Assembly: GCA_020216925.1 (NCBI GenBank)
Contig: JAIWOL010000133.1
Location: 1-10,000, forward strand
Reading direction: 5' to 3'
Length of the DNA: 10,000 bases
DNA from: Thiobacillus sp.
GTDB lineage: Bacteria; Pseudomonadota; Gammaproteobacteria; Burkholderiales; Thiobacillaceae
Below are positions 1 to 5,887 of the stretch, piece after piece. The position numbers and the translations under genes are program-made. Below the pieces are notes generated by a model. That model was given only the letters and a program-made list of their open reading frames with translations, ran no database searches and had not been told where the DNA came from. Each line of letters starts with the position of its first letter. Within the stretch, counting starts at the first letter, position 1.

Positions 1-471
1 GAGGGCAATGGGCAGACCGGCGACCGGGGTCCAGTAGAGCAGCAGGACGATGGCGACCATCTGCGCCGTGGTTTTGAGCTTGCCGACGAAGGATACGGCG
101 ACGCTGGCGGATTTTCCGGCTTTGGCCATCCATTCGCGCAGGGCGGAGATGGTGATTTCGCGACCGATGATGATGAGGCCGATTAGCGGAGCCACGCGGT
201 CGATGTCGATCAGCACGATGAGCGCGGCGGCGACCATGAGTTTGTCGGCGACGGGATCGAGAAAGGCCCCGAAGGCCGAAGTCTGGCCAAGCGCGCGGGC
301 AAGGTAGCCGTCGAACCAGTCGGTCAGCGCTGCGACGCCAAAAAACGCCGCGGCGAGGAAATTGGCTTCATGCGGCGTGACCCAGCCGTCGGGCAGGTAG
401 AACACCCCCGCCATCAGGGGGATGAAAAGAATGCGCAGCCAGGTGAGCAGATTGGGGAGGTTGAGCGGCAT
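1..471 (-). CDS. pgsA: CDP-diacylglycerol–glycerol-3-phosphate 3-phosphatidyltransferase, 3' end outside window
   Basis: This is the first 157 codons of phosphatidylglycerophosphate synthase, an inner-membrane enzyme that joins CDP-diacylglycerol and glycerol-3-phosphate in the first committed step to phosphatidylglycerol. The N-terminus reads [14 protein letters not shown], typical of PgsA. The full CDP-alcohol phosphotransferase motif is visible: D51, D54, G55, A58, R59, G68, D72 and D76 with canonical spacing. Hydrophobic stretches around residues 12-25, 38-50, 78-100 and 138-150 fit a multi-pass membrane protein. The ATG at 469-471 shares its A with the uvrC stop codon (TGATG), so translation is probably coupled to uvrC; the uvrC–pgsA order is common in proteobacteria. 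The frame stays open to base 1, and the missing end lies to the left. Identification is firm; a paralogous CDP-alcohol transferase is unlikely given the N-terminus and neighbour. Confidence 0.93.
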   Translation of the reverse strand, partial: MPLNLPNLLTWLRILFIPLMAGVFYLPDGWVTPHEANFLAAAFFGVAALTDWFDGYLARALGQTSAFGAFLDPVADKLMVAAALIVLIDIDRVAPLIGLIIIGREITISALREWMAKAGKSASVAVSFVGKLKTTAQMVAIVLLLYWTPVAGLPIAL

Positions 472-2267
472 CAGTGCAGTGCGCCGTAGAGGGTTTCCGC
501 CAATTCTCGGCTGATACCGTTCACCGAGGCAAGCGCGTCGACGCCGGCGTCCTTCACGCCCTGCAGGCCGCCGAAGTGTTCGAGCAGTTGTTTGCGGCGT
601 TTGGGGCCGATGCCGGGGATGTCTTCCAGTGTCGACTGTATGCGTGCCTTGCCGCGCTTGGCGCGATGGCCGGTGATGGCGAAACGGTGCGCTTCGTCGC
701 GCACCTGCTGGATGAGGTGGAAGCCGGGGTGATCCTTGGCCAGCCTGAGCTCGCGGCCGTCGGCGAAAATCAGCGTTTCGAGGCCGGGTTTGCGCGATTC
801 GCCTTTGGCGACGCCGAGCAGCAACACGTCGGACAGCCCTAGTTCGGCCATGGCTTCGACCGCGCTGGATAGCTGTCCCTTGCCGCCATCGATCAGCAGC
901 AGATCGGGCAGCACGCCGTTGTCTTGAACGCTTTTGTGGAAGCGCTTGGTCAGTGCGGCGCGCATCGCGGCGTAATCGTCGCCAGGGGTGATGCCGGTGA
1001 TGTTGTAACGTCGATAGTCGGTTTTTTTCAGGTCGCAGCCTTCGTACACCACGTTCGAGGCGATGGTCGCTTCGCCCATCGTGTGCGAGATGTCGAAACA
1101 CTCGATGCGTTTAAGCGCCGGCAGGTCAAGCGTGTCGGCCAGCGCGGCAAGACGCTGCATCTGATTGGCGCGTTCACCGCTGCGGCGTTCGGCGGCAAGG
1201 CGGGCATTGGCCAGGGCCATGGTGAGCCAGACGCGGCGCTGGGCGGTGACGCGGTGCTGCACGCTGATCTTTTTTTGCGCCAGGTCGGACAGCAGCGTTT
1301 CCAGCATGTGGGTGTCGAGGGCCTCGCTGACGAGCAGGCGCGGTGGCACCGGGTGGCCAGGATAATGCTGGGCGATGAACGCCTCCAGCGCCTCGGCCGG
1401 GGTGGCCCCTTCGCTGTGCTGAGGGTAGAAACTGCGGTCGCCGAGATGGCGCCCGCCCCGGATCATGGTGAGGTTGACCGCGATCACGCCGCCGGCTTCG
1501 GCCACGGCCAGCACATCCGCGTCGGACTCGCTGCCAGTTGTGTCCACGAACTGTTTTTCGCGCACCGTCGCCAGCATGCGCAGGCGGTCGCGCAAAAAGG
1601 CGGCGGTTTCGAAATCGAGTCGTTCGGCTGCCGCATGCATCTGCGCGGTGATCGCTTCGGTGAGCGCGGTGGCTTCGCCGCGCAGCAGCTGGGCGGCCTC
1701 CATGACGTCGCGCGCGTAGGCTTCGGGTGCAATGGCTTCCACGCAGGGCGCGGTGCAACGCTTGATCTGATGCAGCAGACAAGGGCGGGTGCGGTTGGCA
1801 AACACGGTGTCCTCGCAGCTGCGCAACTGGAAGACTTTCTGCAACAGCTGGATGCTTTCACGCACGGCATAACTGTTGGGGTAGGGGCCGAATGCCTGAT
1901 CGGTCTTTTTGGGTGTGCCGCGGAAATAGGCCAGACGAGGGTAACGATGCCCGGTAAGCAGCAGATAGGGATAGGACTTGTCGTCGCGAAACAGGATGTT
2001 GAAACGCGGTTTCAGCCCCTTGATGAGATTGTTCTCCAGCAGCAGCGCCTCGGCTTCGGTGCGTGTGATGGTGGTGTCGATGCGTGCGACCGATTTGAGC
2101 ATCAGTTTGATGCGCGGGCTCAGGTCGTTTTTCTGGAAGTAGCTCGAGACGCGTTTTCTGAGATCCTTGGCCTTGCCGACGTAGAGCACGGCATCGCCGG
2201 CGTCGATCATGCGATAGACGCCGGGCAGGGTGGGCAGCGAGGCGAGAAATTCCCGGGTGATACTCAC
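471..2267 (-). CDS. uvrC: Excinuclease ABC subunit C
   Basis: UvrC is the nuclease of nucleotide excision repair: recruited by UvrB to damaged DNA, it cuts on both sides of the lesion. The 598 residues match the family length (about 610 in E. coli). Domains in order: GIY-YIG nuclease (GVY 16-18, YVG 29-31, probable catalytic E78); four cysteines C151, C163, C171 and C175, spaced like those reported to hold a 4Fe-4S cluster in E. coli UvrC; UVR domain for UvrB binding (about 205-238); RNase H-like nuclease with D392 in CFDISH, D431, D460 in [10 protein letters not shown] and H527 in DEAH; and helix-hairpin-helix repeats (about 548-598, [17 protein letters not shown]). The start is GTG at 2265-2267, chosen because the protein begins as UvrC should and AAGGGG lies 5 nt upstream, overlapping the tautomerase stop. 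It lies 10 nt after the tautomerase gene and overlaps pgsA. Confidence 0.97.
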   Translation of the reverse strand: MSITREFLASLPTLPGVYRMIDAGDAVLYVGKAKDLRKRVSSYFQKNDLSPRIKLMLKSVARIDTTITRTEAEALLLENNLIKGLKPRFNILFRDDKSYPYLLLTGHRYPRLAYFRGTPKKTDQAFGPYPNSYAVRESIQLLQKVFQLRSCEDTVFANRTRPCLLHQIKRCTAPCVEAIAPEAYARDVMEAAQLLRGEATALTEAITAQMHAAAERLDFETAAFLRDRLRMLATVREKQFVDTTGSESDADVLAVAEAGGVIAVNLTMIRGGRHLGDRSFYPQHSEGATPAEALEAFIAQHYPGHPVPPRLLVSEALDTHMLETLLSDLAQKKISVQHRVTAQRRVWLTMALANARLAAERRSGERANQMQRLAALADTLDLPALKRIECFDISHTMGEATIASNVVYEGCDLKKTDYRRYNITGITPGDDYAAMRAALTKRFHKSVQDNGVLPDLLLIDGGKGQLSSAVEAMAELGLSDVLLLGVAKGESRKPGLETLIFADGRELRLAKDHPGFHLIQQVRDEAHRFAITGHRAKRGKARIQSTLEDIPGIGPKRRKQLLEHFGGLQGVKDAGVDALASVNGISRELAETLYGALH

Positions 2268-2277
2268 GTGCGCCCCT

Positions 2278-2463
2278 TCAGGTCTCGTCGAGCAGTTTTC
2301 CGGCTATCGCCCAGTTCTCGTCCGGCAGTTCCTCGAAGGCGATATAGGTGTACGACGCAGGCTTGCCGGCGTGGCGCTCCAGCGTCGCGGTGATTTCCTC
2401 GGCAACTTTCTGCTTCTGTTCGCGGGTCAGGGTGCCAGCGAGCTTGATGGTGACGACGGGCAT
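2278..2463 (-). CDS. Small tautomerase-family (4-oxalocrotonate tautomerase-like) protein
   Basis: A 61-residue protein with the size and N-terminus (MPVVTIKL) of the 4-oxalocrotonate tautomerase family. After Met removal, the N-terminal proline is the catalytic base in known members, which assemble as hexamers. By eye, the two substrate-binding arginines of classical 4-OT (R11, R39) have no counterpart, and the F50 position is W in [10 protein letters not shown]. The true substrate is therefore unlikely to be 4-oxalocrotonate and cannot be inferred. A good Shine-Dalgarno AGGAG sits 7 nt before the ATG, inside the end of the upstream glycosylase gene, with a 1-nt intergenic gap. It lies between two DNA repair genes, probably on one message; a functional link to repair is not shown. 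Confidence 0.85.
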   Translation of the reverse strand: MPVVTIKLAGTLTREQKQKVAEEITATLERHAGKPASYTYIAFEELPDENWAIAGKLLDET

Positions 2464-2464
2464 G

Positions 2465-3094
2465 TCAGGTCTCCTGAATCAGTTTGAACACGGCTTCGAA
2501 CATTTCGGGCGTGAGCCGCCGCGTTTGCGTGTTGTAGCGTGAGCAATGATAGCTGCTGACCAGCCGCCGGCCGTCGGGCAGACGGTGGTCGCTGGCGTGG
2601 GCGAAAGGGGCGTCCCCGAGTTTGTGGCCGAGCGCGCGCAGCACGGCTTCATGCGCGATGCGACCGAGTGCCAGTATCGTCGCCTGCGCCGGCAGCGCGG
2701 CCAGTTCGGCCGCCAGGTAACGGTTGCATTCGCGGATTTCGCCTGGCTCCGGTTTGTTGGCGGGCGGCAGGCATTTCACGGCGTTGGTGATGCGACAACC
2801 GGTCAGCACCAGACCGTCGTCCGCAGCCACGGATTCCGGCGCGCTGGCATAGCCGAATTGATGCAGGGTGGCGTACAGCAGCACACCGGCATGGTCGCCG
2901 GTGAACGGGCGGCCGCTGCGGTTGGCTCCGTGCATGCCGGGAGCCAGACCGACGATGAGCAGGCGGGGCGCGACATCGCCGAACGCGGGAACAGGGCGGG
3001 CGTGGTAGCCGGGATGCTTGCTGCGGACGTCGTCAAGGAACCTCGCGAGGCGAGGGCAGGCACGGCAGTCAGGGTCGAAGCTTGCGTGGGTCAT
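2465..3094 (-). CDS. Uracil-DNA glycosylase, family 5 (UDGb)-like, with Fe-S cysteines
   Basis: This 209-residue protein belongs to the uracil-DNA glycosylase superfamily, which removes uracil (and in some members hypoxanthine or other deaminated bases) from DNA to start base excision repair. Motif A reads GLAPGMHGANRSGRPFTGD (49-67), of the family 5 (UDGb) type rather than the GEAPG of family 4. The C-terminal motif is SYHCSRYNTQTRRLT (181-195), where many relatives have SYHPS. Cysteines C10, C13, C108 and C123 (C-x2-C, then C-x14-C) fit the 4Fe-4S cluster of family 4/5 enzymes. The ATG at 3092-3094 is chosen because the conserved FDPDCRACPRL begins just after it and no later start precedes the motif; upstream in-frame extension would run into the terminator and bfr. 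No Shine-Dalgarno is visible. The stop lies 1 nt before the tautomerase gene. Confidence 0.9.
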   Translation of the reverse strand: MTHASFDPDCRACPRLARFLDDVRSKHPGYHARPVPAFGDVAPRLLIVGLAPGMHGANRSGRPFTGDHAGVLLYATLHQFGYASAPESVAADDGLVLTGCRITNAVKCLPPANKPEPGEIRECNRYLAAELAALPAQATILALGRIAHEAVLRALGHKLGDAPFAHASDHRLPDGRRLVSSYHCSRYNTQTRRLTPEMFEAVFKLIQET

Positions 3095-3100
3095 GACAAT

Positions 3101-3126
3101 AAAAAACGCCCCACTTAGGGGGCGTT
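3101..3126 (-). terminator. Intrinsic terminator after bfr
   Basis: Read on the minus strand, an 8-bp perfect stem (AACGCCCC at 3105-3112 on the plus strand paired with GGGGCGTT at 3119-3126) with a 6-nt loop is followed by six T residues (plus-strand A3101-A3106, partly in the stem). It lies 19 nt past the bfr stop codon. It should end bfr transcripts and isolate the downstream repair cluster. It sits only 6 nt before the ATG of the glycosylase. Confidence 0.88.
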
Positions 3127-3144
3127 CATTGTAAGCGCGCCGGG

Positions 3145-3624
3145 TCAGCTTTCGATGGGGCCGGCGGCGGTCTGCATGTAATTCTGTTCGCCCATGCGCT
3201 TCATCAGGTCGAGCTGGGTTTCCAGGTAGTCGATGTGCTCTTCGGTGTCTTCCTGGATGCTGGTGAGGATTTCGCGGGAGACGTAATCCTTGACCGCTTC
3301 GCAGTGCGCAATGGCCTCGACATAAAGCGCGCGGCCACCCAGTTCGAGCTTGAGGTCGCAGGCGAGGCATTCGCCGACGTTCTCGCCGATCATCAGCTTG
3401 TTCAAATCTTGCAGGTTGGGCAGGCCTTCAAGGAAGAGGATGCGCTCGATCAGCTTGTCGGCGTGGCGCATTTCTTCGATGGATTCTTCGTACTCGTGCT
3501 TGCCCAGCGCCATCAGGCCCCAGTTCTTGTACATGCGGGCGTGGAGAAAATACTGGTTGATCGCGGTGAGTTCGGCCGTGAGGGCCTTGTTCAGATACTG
3601 GATGACTTTTTTGTCGCCTTTCAT
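3145..3624 (-). CDS. bfr: Bacterioferritin
   Basis: Bacterioferritin forms a 24-subunit cytoplasmic shell that oxidises Fe(II) and stores it as ferric mineral, with heme between subunit pairs. The 159 residues align without gaps to E. coli Bfr over most of the length (start [15 protein letters not shown], then [14 protein letters not shown]). M52, the heme-iron ligand, is present. Ferroxidase ligands E18, E51, H54, E94 and H130 are present, but the position matching E127 is threonine ([12 protein letters not shown]127), so the dinuclear site may be altered; Neisseria BfrB also departs here as I recall it. C86 and C89 form a C-x2-C. The ATG has AGGAGAG about 8 nt upstream, inside a possible hairpin. 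It lies 203 bp downstream of bfd on the same strand and is followed by an intrinsic terminator. A partner subunit could be encoded elsewhere. Confidence 0.96.
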   Translation of the reverse strand: MKGDKKVIQYLNKALTAELTAINQYFLHARMYKNWGLMALGKHEYEESIEEMRHADKLIERILFLEGLPNLQDLNKLMIGENVGECLACDLKLELGGRALYVEAIAHCEAVKDYVSREILTSIQEDTEEHIDYLETQLDLMKRMGEQNYMQTAAGPIES

Positions 3625-3652
3625 GGCTCTCTCCTGGAGTGATGAGGGAGCC
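3625..3652 (-). promoter_or_regulatory. Possible hairpin over the bfr ribosome binding site
   Basis: An imperfect inverted repeat directly abuts the bfr ATG: GGCTC 3625-3629 pairs with GAGCC 3648-3652, and CTC 3631-3633 with GAG 3644-3646, with one mismatch between and a 10-nt loop. In the bfr mRNA this would pair the Shine-Dalgarno (complement of 3627-3635) into a stem next to the start codon, which could lower translation or make it regulable. No known riboswitch or RNA thermometer is recognised; chance in GC-rich sequence is possible. Confidence 0.35.
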
Positions 3653-3706
3653 CGGGGCCGCTGGCTGGTTTTCTGGACTGGCTAATGGGCAATCGGGCTG
3701 CCCGTC

Positions 3707-3734
3707 ATTCTAGGGGATGCGCCGCGCAAAGCAA
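3707..3734 (-). promoter_or_regulatory. Candidate bfr promoter
   Basis: On the minus strand, TAGAAT (plus 3707-3712, 5 of 6 to the -10 consensus) lies 16 nt after TTGCTT (plus 3729-3734, weak -35). Transcription would start near 3700, giving a leader of about 75 nt before bfr. A second, poorer candidate further upstream uses TTGCAA (3785-3790) and TTTACT with an 18-nt spacer that covers the Fur-like half-site. Read-through from the bfd promoter could also supply bfr. Confidence 0.35.
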
Positions 3735-3765
3735 GCAAATACGCGGGTTTCGAGAGTGCAAGTAA

Positions 3766-3776
3766 AAATGAGAATA
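3766..3776. promoter_or_regulatory. Fur-like half-site upstream of bfr
   Basis: AAATGAGAATA here is identical over 11 bp to the left part of the Fur box upstream of bfd (4085-4095). The right half following it (GAAGGTT) does not match the Fur consensus, so this is only a half-site. It lies between bfd and bfr, about 32 bp upstream of the candidate bfr -35. It may be a weak Fur site or chance. Confidence 0.3.
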
Positions 3777-3797
3777 GAAGGTTTTTGCAACTGTTCC

Positions 3798-3826
3798 GGC
3801 GGGCCCGGGCCGCCAGAGAGGGGCGG
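3798..3826 (-). other. Alternative GC-rich hairpins just after bfd
   Basis: Directly after the bfd stop codon, CCGCC (3810-3814) can pair with either GGCGG at 3798-3802 (7-nt loop) or GGCGG at 3822-3826 (7-nt loop), but not both. No T-run follows on the minus strand, so this is not a standard intrinsic terminator. It may slow polymerase or protect the bfd message 3' end. Such short GC stems are common in this base composition. Confidence 0.3.
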
Positions 3827-3827
3827 A

Positions 3828-4040
3828 TCAGGCTGCGGCCATCATGGCGTGGCAGGTCCGCTCCGCATGCGCGCACTGGCGCGCTTCACGCAGGACATCC
3901 TTGGCGCACTTGCCGCATTTGCCGCACTGGGTCGCCACGCCCAGCCGTTCGCCAAGCTGGCGCACGGTACAAACGCCTTCCTCGCGCACGACGCGATGAA
4001 TGTCCGAATCGGTGACGTTATGGCACAGGCAAACGTACAT
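3828..4040 (-). CDS. bfd: Bacterioferritin-associated ferredoxin
   Basis: Bfd is a small [2Fe-2S] protein that docks on bacterioferritin and passes electrons to the core through the heme, so that stored iron is reduced and released. The 70-residue product starts MYVCLCHNVTD and carries C4, C6, C39 and C42 (QCGKCGKC), matching the C-x-C and C-x2-C cluster ligands of E. coli Bfd. Extra cysteines are C24, C45, C56 and C63; C45 extends the motif to C-x2-C-x2-C. The ATG at 4038-4040 is chosen because MYVCLC is the family start and GAGG lies 8 nt upstream; an in-frame upstream ATG near 4103 would add 21 unrelated residues and start inside the Fur box. bfr follows on the same strand. The promoter and Fur box upstream predict expression under iron limitation. 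Identification is firm. Confidence 0.95.
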   Translation of the reverse strand: MYVCLCHNVTDSDIHRVVREEGVCTVRQLGERLGVATQCGKCGKCAKDVLREARQCAHAERTCHAMMAAA

Positions 4041-4074
4041 GGTGCAAGCCTCAGGCGAATCTCGTATGCGATCC

Positions 4075-4103
4075 ATCATGAAGCAAATGAGAATAATTGT
4101 CAA
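4075..4103 (-). promoter_or_regulatory. bfd promoter
   Basis: On the minus strand, a perfect -35 TTGACA (plus 4098-4103) is followed by a 17-nt spacer and CATGAT (plus 4075-4080, 4 of 6 to the -10 consensus). The predicted transcript start near 4068 gives a leader of about 28 nt containing the bfd Shine-Dalgarno. The sigma-70 geometry, position and overlapping Fur box make this a convincing promoter. Confidence 0.72.
4088..4102. promoter_or_regulatory. Fur box over the bfd promoter
   Basis: TGAGAATAATTGTCA matches the 7-1-7 Fur consensus TGATAATNATTATCA at 12 of 14 defined positions. It covers the -35 hexamer and spacer of the bfd promoter, a position where iron-loaded Fur would block RNA polymerase. 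Fur repression of bfd is established in other proteobacteria. The divergent plus-strand gene starts more than 120 bp away, so it is less likely to be a target. Confidence 0.78.
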
Positions 4104-4225
4104 TCATGTTCGTGTCGCATCGTGCAATCCGCAGGTCGGGGCAGAAGCGGGGCAGGCTTAAGGCGCGCAGGTTTGAACCGATACAGCGGATAGGTGAATA
4201 AGCAACCCACACAGGTCAGACAATC

Positions 4226-5047
4226 ATGGATAGCCCGACCACACTGGCAGACTGGATAGCCTTGTTCAGCCAGGCCGAGCTGCCGGTACTCAAATCCAGC
4301 GCGCGGGCGCTGCACAGGCTTTACAGCGACGAGTCTGCACTGAATGCGCGCGCGGTGGCGGGCGTGGTGACCGACGACCCTCTGATGACCGTGAAACTGC
4401 TGCGCTACATGCAGCAGCGCAAACATGCACAGCAGCAGGTCGAGTTGATCGACGTGAAGCAGACGCTGTTGATGATGGGGATGGATACGTTTTTCCGTGA
4501 CGTGCCGGCCCGGCCTATAGTGGAAGACATGCTGCGCGGCCATACGGAAGCGCTGGTTCACCTGTTGCATACCGTGCGGCGGGCGCAACGTTCGGCACAC
4601 TACGCCTTTGACTGGGCCCTGCGTCTGCACGACCTGCATGCCGAGGAGGTGCAGGCTTCGGCCTTGCTGACGCATTCGGCAGAAATGCTGATGTGGTGTT
4701 TCAATCCCGCACCCATGCTCGAGATTCGCCGCCGTCAGCAAGCCGATCCCGGCCTGCGCAGCGCAGATGCGCAGAAGCAGGTGCTGGGGTTTACCGGCGT
4801 GGAACTGCAACGTCAACTGACGATCGAGTGGCGTTTGCCGGCATTGCTGCTCGACCTGTTCGACCCGGCCGAGGCCCGCTCATCGCGGGTGCGCAACGTG
4901 ATGCTGGCCGTGAGTCTGGCACGCCACTCGGCGGCGGGATGGGATGATGCCGCCTTGCCGGACGACTATCTGGCCATTGGCGATTTGCTGCACATGGACC
5001 CCGACCGGGTCCGTGCGCTGGTCATGCACACGGCTGACGCGCACTGA
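4226..5047 (+). CDS. HDOD-domain protein (probable signalling output)
   Basis: A 273-residue, mostly helical soluble protein with the pattern of an HDOD domain, a relative of HD phosphohydrolases without the metal-binding HD pair. The characteristic segment near residues 20-90 (SSARALHRLY, then VVTDDPLMTVKLLRYMQ and VKQTLLMMGMDTFF) corresponds to the usual helix, DPxLxxKLL and IxLLG parts. A second conserved-looking stretch is LLTHSAEMLMWCFNP (about 147-161). No signal peptide, membrane helix, receiver, GGDEF or EAL domain is seen. HDOD proteins are often found with signal transduction genes, but their biochemical activity is usually unknown, and I assign none. The ATG at 4226 has only a weak AGG-type site upstream. 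It converges on the FlhG-like ATPase gene with 6 bp between the stop codons, next to a diguanylate cyclase. Confidence 0.78.
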   Translation: MDSPTTLADWIALFSQAELPVLKSSARALHRLYSDESALNARAVAGVVTDDPLMTVKLLRYMQQRKHAQQQVELIDVKQTLLMMGMDTFFRDVPARPIVEDMLRGHTEALVHLLHTVRRAQRSAHYAFDWALRLHDLHAEEVQASALLTHSAEMLMWCFNPAPMLEIRRRQQADPGLRSADAQKQVLGFTGVELQRQLTIEWRLPALLLDLFDPAEARSSRVRNVMLAVSLARHSAAGWDDAALPDDYLAIGDLLHMDPDRVRALVMHTADAH

Positions 5048-5061
5048 TCCGGCTCAGCCGT
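5030..5061. terminator. Possible bidirectional terminator at convergent gene ends
   Basis: A perfect 8-bp inverted repeat, ACGGCTGA (5030-5037) and TCAGCCGT (5054-5061), brackets the two convergent stop codons with a 16-nt loop. Only a short CTTT run follows on the plus strand and none on the minus. The position suits transcription termination, but the long loop and weak T-run make it uncertain. Confidence 0.3.
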
Positions 5062-5887
5062 CTTTCGACACCAGTTTTTCTGCCAATGCGCGGGCGATCT
5101 GGCCGATTGCCGTCGACGCGGAGCAGGTCGGCTGCGACTGCATTAGCAACTGACGGCGCATCACCGCCTGGCGCACTTCGGGGTCGGCCGGGATGTCGCC
5201 CAGGTGGGATAGCGTGAATGACCGGCCAAGGCCGCTGACCACAAAACGGTCGAGCACCTGCTGGAGCTGGTGGGTGATGGCAACGCCCGATCCCGCGCGC
5301 GTGGTCTGATTCACGATGAGGCGAATCCGCTCGCGTTGCTGCTGGCCGACGAGCACCTTGATCGTGGCGTAGGCGTCGGTGAGCGAGGTTGGCTCCGGGG
5401 TGGCCACCATCAATATTTCTGAGGCGAGCGATACGGCGAACAGCACGACATCCGAGATGCCCGCGCCGGTATCGAGCAGAACCACATCGAAACGCGGCAC
5501 CAGGCTGTGCACCACCCGCAGAAACTCGCCGCGCACCTCGGGGGTGAGCCGTGAGTACTCGATCATGCCGGAACCCGCAAGCAAGACCGAAAATCCGCCG
5601 GGCGCCGGCAGAATCGCCTCGTCCAGCGTGGCCTTGCCGGTAAACACATCGTGCAGCGTGAGCTTGGGGTAGAGATTCAGGACCACGTCGAGATTGGCCA
5701 GCCCCAGGTCGGCATCCAGCACCAGCACCCTGAGCCCGCGCTTGGCAAGGGCGGCGGCGAGGTTGGCCGAAACAAACGTCTTGCCGACGCCCCCCTTGCC
5801 GCTGGTGACGGCAATGACCTTGCCTATAGGGTGTACCGGCAGGTTGTCGGCCGCGTCGGACGCGGCAGGCGCGAGGGTGTCGTTCAT
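5054..5887 (-). CDS. MinD/ParA-family ATPase, FlhG (FleN)-like
   Basis: A 277-residue P-loop ATPase of the SIMIBI MinD/ParA type. The deviant Walker A motif SGKGGVGKT spans 29-37 with signature lysine K31, followed by VSANLAAALAKRG; the switch region reads VLDADLGLANLDVVLNL. Later stretches (LTLHDVFTGKATLDEAILPAPGG, LLDTGAGISD, TPEPTSLTDAYATIKVL) resemble FlhG/FleN, which sets flagellar number and place, more than MinD. The C-terminus IGQIARALAEKLV is helical and could touch membrane, as in MinD. No flhF or flagellar gene lies in the window, so the flagellar role is not shown, and other ParA-like positioning roles remain possible. The ATG at 5885-5887 overlaps the stop of the diguanylate cyclase gene by 4 nt (ATGA), implying coupled translation; no separate Shine-Dalgarno is clear. 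Confidence 0.88.
   Translation of the reverse strand: MNDTLAPAASDAADNLPVHPIGKVIAVTSGKGGVGKTFVSANLAAALAKRGLRVLVLDADLGLANLDVVLNLYPKLTLHDVFTGKATLDEAILPAPGGFSVLLAGSGMIEYSRLTPEVRGEFLRVVHSLVPRFDVVLLDTGAGISDVVLFAVSLASEILMVATPEPTSLTDAYATIKVLVGQQQRERIRLIVNQTTRAGSGVAITHQLQQVLDRFVVSGLGRSFTLSHLGDIPADPEVRQAVMRRQLLMQSQPTCSASTAIGQIARALAEKLVSKDG

Noticed and set aside
924..2393. Long plus-strand open frame (489 codons) antisense to uvrC
   Set aside because: It is the mirror of a gene with all UvrC motifs intact; its translation is low complexity (rich in G, A, R, H), has no family features and is explained by GC-rich codon bias.
2465..3370. Longer version of the glycosylase starting inside bfr
   Set aside because: The extra N-terminal 92 residues would be read through the intrinsic terminator and overlap bfr; the conserved family N-terminus begins right after the ATG at 3094.
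3682..3876. 64-codon minus-strand frame between bfd and bfr
   Set aside because: It overlaps the end of bfd in another frame, has no Shine-Dalgarno and spans the putative bfr promoter; probably not a gene.
4041..4103. Upstream extension of Bfd to an ATG at 4103
   Set aside because: It would start within the Fur box and -35 region; the family N-terminus MYVCLC and a Shine-Dalgarno support 4040.
4100..4816. Minus-strand open frame antisense to the HDOD gene
   Set aside because: H/Q/R-rich translation without motifs; the opposite strand carries a better HDOD-like protein.
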